Source of the DNA: CAVAVT01 sp963592185
GTDB taxonomy: Bacteria; Bacillota; Negativicutes; Selenomonadales; Selenomonadaceae
DNA: 20,775 nt
Assembly: GCA_963592185.1 (NCBI GenBank)
Contig: CAVAVT010000029.1
Coordinates: 1 to 20,775 of the forward strand
Direction: 5' to 3'
The position numbers and the translations under genes are program-made. The notes beneath the pieces are model-generated. The model did no database searches. It saw nothing but the letters and a program-made list of their open reading frames with translations, and had not been told where the DNA came from. Of this stretch, positions 6,646 through 13,810 are shown piece by piece (position 1 is the stretch's first letter; each line of letters starts with the position of its first letter).

Positions 6646-7461
6646 ATGGCATTCAGTATTTGTAAAGCTGATAAAAATATATGGTATGGCAGATTTGATA
6701 TTTTCCCGAAAAATGGATTTGTACATGGGATTTCCACAAGGCTGGGGGGAGTGAGCAAGCCACCCTACAATACCATGAATCTGGGACTGCATGTTGGGGA
6801 TAATCCAAAAGATGTTCAGGAGAACCGCAGACTTTTTTCAAAGGGGCTGGGACTGGATGCTGAAAAAATAGTCACCCCGGAGCAGGTTCATGGATCTGAT
6901 GTAAAGGTGGTTACTGCGGCGGATGCTGGGCGTGGTGCCTTTGAGTATGCTGACAGTATTAAAGAAACAGATGCCCTTATAACCGATACAAAGGGACTCC
7001 CACTGCTTCTTTGTTATGCGGACTGTACTCCAATAATCTTTTATGATCCGGTGAAGCAGGCCTGCGGCATAGCCCATGCAGGATGGAAGGGAACCTATGC
7101 CAATATAGGAGCCATTACTGTTGAGGCAATGAAAAGCGCTTTTGGTACAAATGCGGCCGATGTGTTAGTCTCCATAGGTCCAGCAATAGGTCCATCATGT
7201 TATGAGGTAAGCGATGAACTGGCGGAGAAGTTTTCTATGAATTTTTCTGATTTTAAAGATAAAATAGTGGAAGAACATGGCGGCAGAAAGCATCTTAACC
7301 TGTGGGAGACAAATAGATTGTCTCTTATAGCGGCAGGGGTAAAGCCAGAGCACATAGATATGGCGGATACTTGTACAGCGTGCAATTCAGAGTTATTCTT
7401 TTCCTATCGTGCAGACAATGGGAAAACCGGACGTATAGGTGCCATGGCCGCTGTGGTTTAA
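6646..7461 (+). CDS. pgeF: Peptidoglycan editing factor PgeF (YlmD/YfiH, laccase-domain family)
   Basis: This is a member of the multicopper-polyphenol-oxidase-like DUF152 family. Members are described as peptidoglycan editing factors that prevent misincorporation of Ser into the muropeptide, and as purine nucleoside phosphorylase/deaminases. The family zinc ligands are visible: H82 in EQVHGSDV, C127 in CYADCTPI and H144 in AHAGWKGT. The conserved GPAIGPSCYEV is at about 178-188. The length of 271 residues is normal. The ATG at 6646 has a GGGGAATAGGA sequence before it. It starts 28 bases after the radical SAM gene, and ylmE follows directly, as in the ylmD-ylmE order of Bacillus. Confidence 0.95.
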   Translation: MAFSICKADKNIWYGRFDIFPKNGFVHGISTRLGGVSKPPYNTMNLGLHVGDNPKDVQENRRLFSKGLGLDAEKIVTPEQVHGSDVKVVTAADAGRGAFEYADSIKETDALITDTKGLPLLLCYADCTPIIFYDPVKQACGIAHAGWKGTYANIGAITVEAMKSAFGTNAADVLVSIGPAIGPSCYEVSDELAEKFSMNFSDFKDKIVEEHGGRKHLNLWETNRLSLIAAGVKPEHIDMADTCTACNSELFFSYRADNGKTGRIGAMAAVV

Positions 7462-7481
7462 TGTTTGGAGGGTTCTTTCAT

Positions 7482-8198
7482 ATGAGTGAAAATGAACAGA
7501 CTGTAAATATAGCAGAAAGACTGCATATGGTTCAGGCGGAGATAGAGGAGGCTCGTCAAAACCGTACAATCGCCGATAAAGATGCATCGGTACAACTTGT
7601 GGCTGTAACCAAGAATCACGATATTTATGCCATGCGTGAAGCCATAGATGCCGGAGCTGATGTGGTAGGAGAAAACCGTATTCAGGAAGCTAAGGAAAAG
7701 TATAAAACACTGGATAGGGATGTGACATGGCATCTAATTGGTCATCTTCAGACCAATAAGGCTAAGGATGCGGTGAAAATATTTGATTTGATACATTCTG
7801 TGGACAGTCTGCATCTGGCACAGGAAATTAATAAGTGTGCAGAAAAGCAGGAAAAAGTTCAGGAGGTTCTTCTTCAGATTAATCTTGCCAAGGAAGAAAG
7901 CAAATCTGGGGTATATGAGGAAAATCTGCAGGAGGTTCTGTCACAGATTGCCGAGCTGCAAAATATCAGGCTTAGAGGTCTTATGTGCATAGCCCCAAAT
8001 TATGATGATATAGAAAAAACAAGGCCTCTTTTTAGAAGAATGTATGAAATTTTTCAGGATGTAAAGGAAATTCCGGAATTTGCAGCGAATATAAAATATT
8101 TATCGATGGGTATGTCCCACGACTATAAAATTGCCGTTGAAGAAGGATCAAATATGGTCAGAGTAGGTACATCGATTTTTGGTCCAAGACAGTATTGA
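7482..8198 (+). CDS. ylmE: YggS/YlmE family pyridoxal phosphate homeostasis protein
   Basis: A PLP-binding, alanine-racemase-fold protein without known catalytic activity, required for balanced vitamin B6 pools and linked to amino-acid homeostasis. With the start at 7482 it has 238 residues. K44 in QLVAVTK is the expected Schiff-base lysine, followed by GENRIQEA (63-70), WHLIGHLQTNK (83-93), and near the end LSMGMSHDY and RVGTSIFGPR. The start at 7482 is chosen because GGAGGG at 7467-7472 lies nine bases before it. An in-frame ATG at 7461 overlaps the pgeF stop (TAATG), and longer forms reaching into pgeF lack support. Its place between pgeF and sepF matches the Bacillus ylm cluster. Confidence 0.95.
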   Translation: MSENEQTVNIAERLHMVQAEIEEARQNRTIADKDASVQLVAVTKNHDIYAMREAIDAGADVVGENRIQEAKEKYKTLDRDVTWHLIGHLQTNKAKDAVKIFDLIHSVDSLHLAQEINKCAEKQEKVQEVLLQINLAKEESKSGVYEENLQEVLSQIAELQNIRLRGLMCIAPNYDDIEKTRPLFRRMYEIFQDVKEIPEFAANIKYLSMGMSHDYKIAVEEGSNMVRVGTSIFGPRQY

Positions 8199-8252
8199 GG
8201 AAAATATAGCAAGAATTTAAGCTGTATCGTATAGGGTGAGGAGGAATCTGCT

Positions 8253-8714
8253 ATGGGTATCATAGATAAGGTTTGTGGAAAAATTGGCATCTCTAATTCA
8301 GATGAACGTGACGATAATGATTTTTTGAATGAGGATGAAAGAGACCTTGGAATGACTGATGATGAGGCAGCCGACAAGTCCAAGGTGGTGGATTTTCACT
8401 CCACGGCAAGTTCCATAAGGGAATCGTCAATGGCACATATGAAGGTTATGGTTATTGAGCCTAAGTCATTTGATGATGCACAGCAGGTGGCTAATTGTCT
8501 CAAGGAGAAGCGTCCTATAATCATTAATTTTGAAAATACGGATGAAGCTGCAGCAAAGAGAATCATAGATTTCATCAGTGGAACTACCTATGCTCTCAGC
8601 GGTGAAATCAAAAAGGTAAGCCGCAATGTATTTCTCTGTGCTCCAAGCAATGTGAATATTTCCTATAGTCAGGAGCAGAAGAGCATAAGCACTGAAATGC
8701 CGTGGATGAAGTAA
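8253..8714 (+). CDS. sepF: Cell division protein SepF
   Basis: SepF is an FtsZ-binding membrane anchor that organises FtsZ filaments at the division septum. The 153 residues follow the family pattern: an N-terminal amphipathic helix (MGIIDKVCGKIGI), a variable acidic linker (about 17-65) and the C-terminal SepF core from about residue 68 (KVMVIEPKSFDDAQQVANCL, FENTDEAAAKRIIDFISG, SRNVFLCAPSNVNIS). GAGGAGGAA precedes the ATG at 8253. It lies between ylmE and proC in a run of division and envelope genes that continues to divIVA. Confidence 0.95.
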   Translation: MGIIDKVCGKIGISNSDERDDNDFLNEDERDLGMTDDEAADKSKVVDFHSTASSIRESSMAHMKVMVIEPKSFDDAQQVANCLKEKRPIIINFENTDEAAAKRIIDFISGTTYALSGEIKKVSRNVFLCAPSNVNISYSQEQKSISTEMPWMK

Positions 8715-8741
8715 GTTTTTGATTAATAGGGGCGGTTTCTA

Positions 8742-9542
8742 ATGAAAATAGGATTTATTGGCGGCGGCGCAATGGCCGAGGCTATCACAAAGGGTCTGGT
8801 ATCAAGTAAGGTTGTGGATTCAAAGGATGTGTATATTTCTGACCACAAGCTGGCAAGGGCTGAGTATCTGGCGGATACCTATGGTGTAAATGCCCTTGTA
8901 GGCTCGGAAACCTTCATAAATGATGTGGATGTACTGTTCCTGGCGGTCAAGCCTCAGGTTGTAAATAAGGCTATAGCCGAAGCTGCAGGACATATCAAGG
9001 CTGACACTTTGGTGGTATCTATTGTTGCCGGGCTCAGTCTGGAAGTATTGGAAGCGGCCTTTGATACACAGCCTGTAATTCGTGTTATGCCGAATACCCC
9101 TATGGCTGTAGGCGAGGGTATGAGTGCTTTTGCCGCCGGGAAAAATGCAACGGCGGAGCAGACGGAGCTGGTTAGCAAGCTTTTATCTGCCTCTGGCAAA
9201 GCTGTTGAGGTTAAGGAATACATGATGGACGCTGTTACGGGACTCTCCGGCAGCGGTCCTGCATATGGATTTTTGATAATTGATGCCATGTCTGATGGTG
9301 GAGTGGCGGCAGGACTTCCAAGAAAAACAGCTACTATGCTGGCAGCCCAGACCATATTGGGGGCTGCAAAAATGGTGCTGGAATCTGGAAAACATCCGGA
9401 TGAGCTTCGTGATCAGGTGACTTCTCCTGCCGGAACCACTATTGCCGGTGTCCGTGTAATGGAAGAAAAAGGTGTCAGGGGAGCTATGATTGATGCTGTA
9501 CTGGCTGCATATGAAGCTTCTGCATCAATGGGCAAAAAATAA
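8742..9542 (+). CDS. proC: Pyrroline-5-carboxylate reductase ProC
   Basis: Catalyses the last step of proline synthesis, NAD(P)H-dependent reduction of 1-pyrroline-5-carboxylate to L-proline. The 266 residues show the N-terminal Rossmann motif GFIGGGAMAEA (4-14), VMPNTP (115-120), the dimerisation/active-site segment GLSGSGPAYGFLIIDAM (167-183) and the C-terminal TSPAGTTIAG (227-236). GGGGCGG precedes the ATG at 8742. It occupies the position where ylmG/yggT stands in the Bacillus ylm cluster. A hairpin after it (9595-9618) separates it from ylmH. Confidence 0.97.
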   Translation: MKIGFIGGGAMAEAITKGLVSSKVVDSKDVYISDHKLARAEYLADTYGVNALVGSETFINDVDVLFLAVKPQVVNKAIAEAAGHIKADTLVVSIVAGLSLEVLEAAFDTQPVIRVMPNTPMAVGEGMSAFAAGKNATAEQTELVSKLLSASGKAVEVKEYMMDAVTGLSGSGPAYGFLIIDAMSDGGVAAGLPRKTATMLAAQTILGAAKMVLESGKHPDELRDQVTSPAGTTIAGVRVMEEKGVRGAMIDAVLAAYEASASMGKK

Positions 9543-9594
9543 CTCAAAGGGATATTCCTCCAATGCCTTTTGGGATGGAAATCATTTGGGGCAG

Positions 9595-9630
9595 AGGAGC
9601 AGTCTTAGGATTGCTCCTAATTAGTTTTCG
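9595..9630 (+). terminator. Hairpin between proC and ylmH, partial terminator or ylmH leader element
   Basis: A 10-bp stem (9595-9604 with 9609-9618, one G-T pair) closes a TTAG tetraloop and is followed by AATTAGTTTTCG, a short T-rich tail. It starts about 50 bases after the proC stop and ends about 20 bases before the ylmH ribosome binding site. It is plausible as an attenuating terminator inside the ylm-div cluster. No clear promoter was seen between it and ylmH. Confidence 0.5.
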
Positions 9631-9647
9631 TGAAGGATTAATATTTT

Positions 9648-10433
9648 ATGGCTGATAAAGAAAAAATTATTCGATATTATAAAGGAACCGAAGGTGCGGA
9701 AACAGCTGTAAGGCTTGTGGATCTTGCTGAGCAGGTAATGCGCAGTCAGAAGGTAAAGCTGGCTGGTTTTTTGGACCCATTTGGTCAGGAAATTGCTGAA
9801 ACTGTGGCTGCCAGCTATGATGGACTCCGAGTGGAGTTTAACGGCGGCTATCAAGGGGCAGAACGTCAGCGTGCAGCTCTTATACATACCGACTTTATGG
9901 GCACTCCGGCATTTGATATATGTGTTGTTAGGGCAGAGTGGAATGACAGCTACTATAGATTGTCCCACCGGGATATATTGGGAGCTGTTTTAGGTCTTGG
10001 AATAGAGCGGGACAGGATAGGCGATATCCTTATTGCCGCAGGTAATGCAAGAATACTCACAGATGGGGCAATGGCCGAATTCCTGCTTGCCAATTGTACA
10101 AAGATAGGTCCGGCAGCTGTTACCATGCATGAGGACCAGATAGAAAATATTGTTCCAAAGGAAGAACGCTGTAAAGAAATTCGTGCTACGGTGGCATCAC
10201 TTCGTGTGGATTCTATTGCTGCAGCAGGATTTGGTTTTTCCAGAAGCAGAGCTGCTTCAGATATTGCAGCGGATAAGCTCAAGCTGAACTGGCAGTCTGT
10301 GAAGGGTGCTTCCCAGCTGGTTAAGGAAGGAGATATTCTTTCTATGAGAGGAAGAGGCAGACTGGAGGTCACTGAGATTCGGGGACTTACGAAAAAGGGA
10401 CGTACCAGTGTTGTGCTTCACAAATTCATTTAA
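9648..10433 (+). CDS. ylmH: YlmH/RqcP2-type S4 RNA-binding protein
   Basis: Members of this family carry a C-terminal S4 domain. Bacillus YlmH is reported to act in ribosome-associated quality control, overlapping with RqcP in alanine tailing. The 261 residues show the N-terminal YlmH region (FLDPFGQEIAE, then GGYQGAERQRAALI), a middle block (THRDILGAVLGLGIERDRIGD-like, here beginning SHRDILGAVLGLG) and the S4 domain at about 180-255 (LKLNWQSVKGASQLVKEGD, then RGRGRLEV). The ATG at 9648 follows GAAGGA. The ylmH-divIVA pairing is a conserved feature of Gram-positive division clusters. Confidence 0.92.
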   Translation: MADKEKIIRYYKGTEGAETAVRLVDLAEQVMRSQKVKLAGFLDPFGQEIAETVAASYDGLRVEFNGGYQGAERQRAALIHTDFMGTPAFDICVVRAEWNDSYYRLSHRDILGAVLGLGIERDRIGDILIAAGNARILTDGAMAEFLLANCTKIGPAAVTMHEDQIENIVPKEERCKEIRATVASLRVDSIAAAGFGFSRSRAASDIAADKLKLNWQSVKGASQLVKEGDILSMRGRGRLEVTEIRGLTKKGRTSVVLHKFI

Positions 10434-10448
10434 GTTGGAGGAATAATT

Positions 10449-11102
10449 ATGCTTACGCCTATAGATATACATAATAAAGAATTTAAACGCAGCTTTCGAG
10501 GATACAATGAGGATGAAATAGACGATTTTCTTGATCAGGTTGTCAATGACTATGAAACGCTTTACAGGGAAAACCGTCAGCTTAAGGACCGTTTGGCTTT
10601 AAGCGAAAAGGAGCTGGAGCAGTATCATCAGCTGGAGAAGAATCTTCAGGATACCCTGGTTGTAGCCCAGCGCACAGCTGAACAGGTAACATCTGCAGCA
10701 AATCAGGAATCTGAGCAAATTAAGTCCAATGCAGAGTTTGCTGCGGAAAATATTGTCAACAAGGCCCAAATCGATGCTAAGAAGAGCGTTGAAGATGCAA
10801 TGCACAGGGTTCAGGAAATCGCCGGAGAATATGAACGTCTCGTAAAGGATAAGCGCAAGTTTATCATAAAAATCAGATCTCTGCTTGAGGGGGAGCTGGC
10901 TCTTTTAGAGGAAGAAGAGAAGCATTTCCCAGATGAGGTCTTTGAGAAAATAGAGGAACCAGCTGAGGAAGCTGAACCGAAACCAGCAAAGGATTATCTA
11001 AACTGGGATGTGCCGGACACAGAGGATGCCCAAGAGACAAATGCTCAGGATGAAGAGACTCCGGTGGCTGAAAATACAGAGACAAATAATACTCAGGAAT
11101 AA
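10449..11102 (+). CDS. divIVA: DivIVA family cell-pole/septum protein
   Basis: DivIVA is a curvature-sensing coiled-coil scaffold at poles and division sites that recruits other proteins. The family N-terminus is clear: LTPIDIHNKEFKRSFRGY at 2-19, then NEDEIDDFLDQVVNDYE. A long coiled coil follows (about 30-150), and then a strongly acidic, Pro/Glu/Thr-rich tail of about 60 residues. The length of 217 residues is somewhat longer than in Bacillus because of that tail. GGAGGAA precedes the ATG at 10449, 15 bases after ylmH. In the same transcript as ylmH by spacing. Confidence 0.95.
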   Translation: MLTPIDIHNKEFKRSFRGYNEDEIDDFLDQVVNDYETLYRENRQLKDRLALSEKELEQYHQLEKNLQDTLVVAQRTAEQVTSAANQESEQIKSNAEFAAENIVNKAQIDAKKSVEDAMHRVQEIAGEYERLVKDKRKFIIKIRSLLEGELALLEEEEKHFPDEVFEKIEEPAEEAEPKPAKDYLNWDVPDTEDAQETNAQDEETPVAENTETNNTQE

Positions 11103-11154
11103 AATATTGGTTTTATGGCGGTAAATCGTACATTGCGGAAGGATTGGGTTTTAG

Positions 11155-11595
11155 GTGCCTTTGGTTTTACTTTGCATTGCTGTTTTTTTACTAGACCAGC
11201 TGACAAAAGAAATTATTAGTTCGGTTATGCATTTGGGGGAAAGTATTCCGGTTATAACAAATGTATTTCATATTACATATATTATTAATAGAGGAGCAGC
11301 CTTTGGCATGTTGGAAAACCAGCAGTGGCTGTTTATAATTGTTACGGTTGCTGTTATTGCTGCTGTGGCGTGCTGTTTCAAAAAGCTCATACATCAGGAT
11401 TGGCTTGTGAGACTGGGCGTGGCACTGCTGATGGGAGGAGCCGCAGGCAATCTGGTGGATCGAATCAGATTATCAGGAGTGGTGGATTTTTTTGATTTTC
11501 GTATATGGCCTGTTTTCAATGTGGCGGATATTGCCATTGTTGCTGGCGTGATTTTACTGGCATATATACTTGTTTTTAAATCAGAGGAAATCTGA
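11155..11595 (+). CDS. lspA: Lipoprotein signal peptidase LspA
   Basis: Signal peptidase II cleaves the signal peptide of diacylglyceryl-modified prolipoproteins at the membrane. The 146 residues hold four TM segments and the family motifs: LLDQLTK (12-18), NRGAAFGML (45-53), GGAAGNLVDR (94-103), VVDFF with catalytic D111 and FNVAD with catalytic D125. The start is a GTG at 11155, immediately after an in-frame TAG, with GGAAGGA at 11137-11143. The N-terminus aligns with the start of other LspA proteins, so no upstream extension is missing. It is 52 bases after divIVA and 21 bases before the pseudouridine synthase, the usual lspA-rluD order. Confidence 0.95.
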   Translation: MPLVLLCIAVFLLDQLTKEIISSVMHLGESIPVITNVFHITYIINRGAAFGMLENQQWLFIIVTVAVIAAVACCFKKLIHQDWLVRLGVALLMGGAAGNLVDRIRLSGVVDFFDFRIWPVFNVADIAIVAGVILLAYILVFKSEEI

Positions 11596-11616
11596 GTTTT
11601 CGGAAGGAGGTGCAGG

Positions 11617-12546
11617 ATGGAAGACATGGAAAAAGATATGAATGAAGAATATGTCATTTCAAATGATGCTGGAAGGCTGGACATATTCGTTTCGGAAAAA
11701 AAGGAAGATTTATCCCGTTCGCATATTCAAAAACTTATTGCTGAAGGCTATGTGCTGGTAAACGGAGCAGCTGCAAAAGCAAATAGAAAGCTTAAGCCTG
11801 GGGACAGGGTGATAATTTCAATTCCAGAGGCAAAGCCCGTTGCTATTGAGGCAGAAGATATTAAGTTGGACATACTCTACGAGGATGAAGATATCATTGT
11901 AATCAATAAAGCCCGGGGGATGGTGGTTCATCCTGCCGCAGGGGTTTATCATGGTACACTTGTCAATGCACTTTTATATCATTGCAAGGATTTGTCAGGA
12001 ATCAATGGAGAAATCCGCCCCGGAATAGTTCATAGGCTGGACAAGGATACCTCCGGAGTTATGGTGTGCGCAAAAAATGATGCAGCCCATGTGAATCTGG
12101 CTGAGCAGATACGTACAAAATCCGCCCATAGAAGGTATATTGCCATTGTACATGGAAATATAAAGGAAGAGGGCGGAATAATACACGGGGATATAGGCCG
12201 TCATCCCACCGACCGAAAACGAATGGCAATAGTTTCTGAAAATGGCAAGCCAGCCACAACTGAATTTAAAGTGCTGGAACGTTTTGGAGAGTATACCTTG
12301 GTGGAATGCAGCCTTAAAACTGGCCGTACACATCAGATTCGTGTCCACATGACACATATTGGACATCCCTTGGTAAATGATCCAAAGTATGGACGGGCAA
12401 AATCAAAATTTGCAATACAGGGGCAGGCCCTCCATTCTGTGGAGCTTACTCTGACCCATCCAAGAACAGGCGAGGCCATGCATTTTGAGGCACAGCTGCC
12501 TGAAGATATGGAAAAAATAATACGGGCTTTAAGAAATAGAGGATAG
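11617..12546 (+). CDS. rluD: RluA-family pseudouridine synthase (RluD type)
   Basis: Converts uridine to pseudouridine in RNA, most likely 23S rRNA. The 309 residues contain an N-terminal S4 RNA-binding domain (about 19-75, with RSHIQKLIAEGYVLVNG) and the RluA catalytic domain. The catalytic Asp is D142 in the motif HRLDKDTSG (139-147), followed by RRYIAIVHG and the C-terminal TGRTHQIRVH and HPLVNDPKYG. AAGGAGG precedes the ATG at 11617; two further in-frame ATGs lie within the first eight codons. The exact target site cannot be told from sequence, as B. subtilis-type paralogues (YlyB) share this layout and the lspA-pyrR context. Confidence 0.93.
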   Translation: MEDMEKDMNEEYVISNDAGRLDIFVSEKKEDLSRSHIQKLIAEGYVLVNGAAAKANRKLKPGDRVIISIPEAKPVAIEAEDIKLDILYEDEDIIVINKARGMVVHPAAGVYHGTLVNALLYHCKDLSGINGEIRPGIVHRLDKDTSGVMVCAKNDAAHVNLAEQIRTKSAHRRYIAIVHGNIKEEGGIIHGDIGRHPTDRKRMAIVSENGKPATTEFKVLERFGEYTLVECSLKTGRTHQIRVHMTHIGHPLVNDPKYGRAKSKFAIQGQALHSVELTLTHPRTGEAMHFEAQLPEDMEKIIRALRNRG

Positions 12547-12557
12547 GAGTGGCAGGT

Positions 12558-13109
12558 ATGACGAATTTCGTAGATAAGACAGTTTTGATGGATGAGGATG
12601 GAATTCGCAGAGCATTAATTCGAATTTCCCATGAAATTTTGGAAAAAAATCACGGTGTGGAAAATGTTGTGCTGGTGGGTATACGCACTAGAGGTGTGCC
12701 TATTGCTGAGCGTATAGCAGATGCTATTGAATCAATCGAAGGAAAGCGTCCTCCAGTGGGCGTTCTCGATATCACACTTTACAGAGATGATTTGTCTACG
12801 CTTTCCTATCAGCCAATAGTTCATCCGACAGAGCTGCCTGTGGACATTACCGGCAAGACTATAGTGCTTACTGATGATGTTCTTTATACCGGAAGAACTA
12901 TCCGTGCGGCTCTTGATGCCTTGATTGATATGGGCAGACCCAAGGCTATTCAGCTGGCGGTGCTTGTAGACAGAGGTCATAGAGAACTTCCAATCAGAGC
13001 CGACTATGTTGGAAAAAATGTTCCCACAGCATCCCATGAAATCGTCAGCGTAAATCTCAAGGATGAGGATGGTCAGGAACAGGTAGTTATAAGGGAAAAG
13101 GCTGAGTAA
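12558..13109 (+). CDS. pyrR: PyrR: pyr operon RNA-binding attenuator / uracil phosphoribosyltransferase
   Basis: PyrR binds pyr mRNA leaders in response to UMP/UTP, and often has uracil phosphoribosyltransferase activity. The 183 residues show a type I PRTase fold with the PRPP loop VLTDDVLYTGRTI (103-115), the family segments VLVGIRTRGVPIA (38-50) and VGVLDITLYRDDL (67-79), and a C-terminal DRGHRELPIRADYVGKN. The start at 12558 is preferred since ATAGGAG at 12543-12549 lies eight bases before it; a GTG at 12549 overlaps that site and adds three residues. No pyr biosynthetic gene follows, and I recognised no PyrR-binding loop nearby, so its targets lie elsewhere. It ends the long cluster at a strong terminator. 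Confidence 0.95.
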   Translation: MTNFVDKTVLMDEDGIRRALIRISHEILEKNHGVENVVLVGIRTRGVPIAERIADAIESIEGKRPPVGVLDITLYRDDLSTLSYQPIVHPTELPVDITGKTIVLTDDVLYTGRTIRAALDALIDMGRPKAIQLAVLVDRGHRELPIRADYVGKNVPTASHEIVSVNLKDEDGQEQVVIREKAE

Positions 13110-13120
13110 TAAGACATTTT

Positions 13121-13165
13121 ACTGCCTGGACAGATATTTTAAGTATTTGCTCCAGGCAGTTTTTG
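13121..13165 (+). terminator. Strong Rho-independent terminator after pyrR
   Basis: ACTGCCTGGA at 13121-13130 pairs perfectly with TCCAGGCAGT at 13151-13160 around a 20-base loop, followed by a T-run. It closes the transcript that ends with pyrR and insulates the marR locus. Confidence 0.88.
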
Positions 13166-13194
13166 TTGACTTTTTTTTGAGATTATTTTATTAT
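13166..13194 (+). promoter_or_regulatory. marR promoter
   Basis: TTGACT at 13166-13171 and TATTAT at 13189-13194 are exactly 17 bases apart. Transcription would start near 13201, inside the inverted repeat at 13194-13213, so a bound regulator would block the promoter. Confidence 0.7.
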
Positions 13195-13213
13195 TAGTTA
13201 GTAAGCTAATTAA
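13194..13213 (+). promoter_or_regulatory. Operator 1, probable MarR binding site
   Basis: Inverted repeat TTAGTTAG-TAAG-CTAATTAA, eight-base arms with one G-T-type mismatch and a four-base spacer. It overlaps the last base of the -10 box and the predicted start of transcription. The same pattern recurs at 13778-13797. Size and symmetry suit a MarR-family dimer. Confidence 0.7.
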
Positions 13214-13234
13214 AATAGATATGAGGGGGAAAAT

Positions 13235-13723
13235 ATGCGACGCAAGCCAATTGTTACGATAGCGGAACTGTCAGGCCAGGCAGAAATTATGCCGGAAATT
13301 GAACCTTCTGCTGTTATGGCTATGCTGGGAGTGCTTCAGGCTGCAGAGGAAATACAGCATAGTATTTTTGATGTGCTTGAGGAGCGATATCAGCTTTCAG
13401 AGGGAAAGCTCCGGGTAATGATTATTCTTTATCAGAATCAGACAGGGCTGTCACTTTCTCAGCTGGCAGAAAAGGCTGGAGTATCTAAGGCAACAATCAG
13501 CGTGATGCTGAGAAAGATGGTACGTGACGGTTACGTGGCCTTGGAAATTGATGCGAAGGATGCACGAAGCAAAAAAGCCAGACTTACAGGGGCAAGCAAG
13601 AATCTGTTGAAGGATATTCTTCCTGGACATTATAAAAGGATTTCTGACCTTATTGGCAGTTTAAATGGCAATGAGAGGGAGGAACTGATAGAGCTTCTCA
13701 GAAAGATTACCTCAACAATATAG
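13235..13723 (+). CDS. MarR-family transcriptional regulator
   Basis: A winged-helix dimeric regulator, typically released from DNA by a small-molecule ligand. The 162 residues contain an N-terminal helical extension (1-40), the winged-helix domain with the recognition region LSLSQLAEKAGVSKATISVM (72-91), a wing with DAKDARSKKARLT (106-118; the family's D-x-R signature) and a C-terminal dimerisation helix. GAGGGGG precedes the ATG at 13235. Two matching operators flank the gene, one over its own promoter and one before the adaptor gene. This indicates autoregulation and control of the export genes. The ligand is unknown. The extra N-terminal stretch of about 30 residues before the usual first helix is slightly unusual. 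Confidence 0.92.
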   Translation: MRRKPIVTIAELSGQAEIMPEIEPSAVMAMLGVLQAAEEIQHSIFDVLEERYQLSEGKLRVMIILYQNQTGLSLSQLAEKAGVSKATISVMLRKMVRDGYVALEIDAKDARSKKARLTGASKNLLKDILPGHYKRISDLIGSLNGNEREELIELLRKITSTI

Positions 13724-13777
13724 TATAGTGTCGGTATGGGGTTGTCTGGATTTATATAGTAGGTTTTTATTGTGATT

Positions 13778-13797
13778 ATAGTTAGCTAACTAACTAA
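13778..13797 (+). promoter_or_regulatory. Operator 2, probable MarR binding site before the HlyD gene
   Basis: ATAGTTAG-CTAA-CTAACTAA matches operator 1 in 15 of 16 arm positions allowing C/T at one (TAGTTAG-N4-CTAAYTAA), and contains the perfect palindrome AGTTAGCTAACT. The two copies also share AA after the right arm. It ends immediately before the AAGGAG ribosome binding site at 13798-13803. A TATAGT at 13777-13782 could be a -10 box inside it, but no good -35 was found, so the site may act on a local promoter or as a roadblock to transcripts coming from marR. Confidence 0.7.
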
Positions 13798-13810
13798 AAG
13801 GAGATTTGTC

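Noticed and set aside
7371..7481. Longer N-terminus for ylmE reaching into pgeF
   Set aside because: There is no ribosome binding site at 7371; GGAGGG serves ATG 7482, where the family N-terminus begins.
8954..9355. 133-codon minus-strand ORF within proC
   Set aside because: It is a shadow of the well-supported proC frame, has no ribosome binding site and shows an Ala/Ser/Thr-biased composition.
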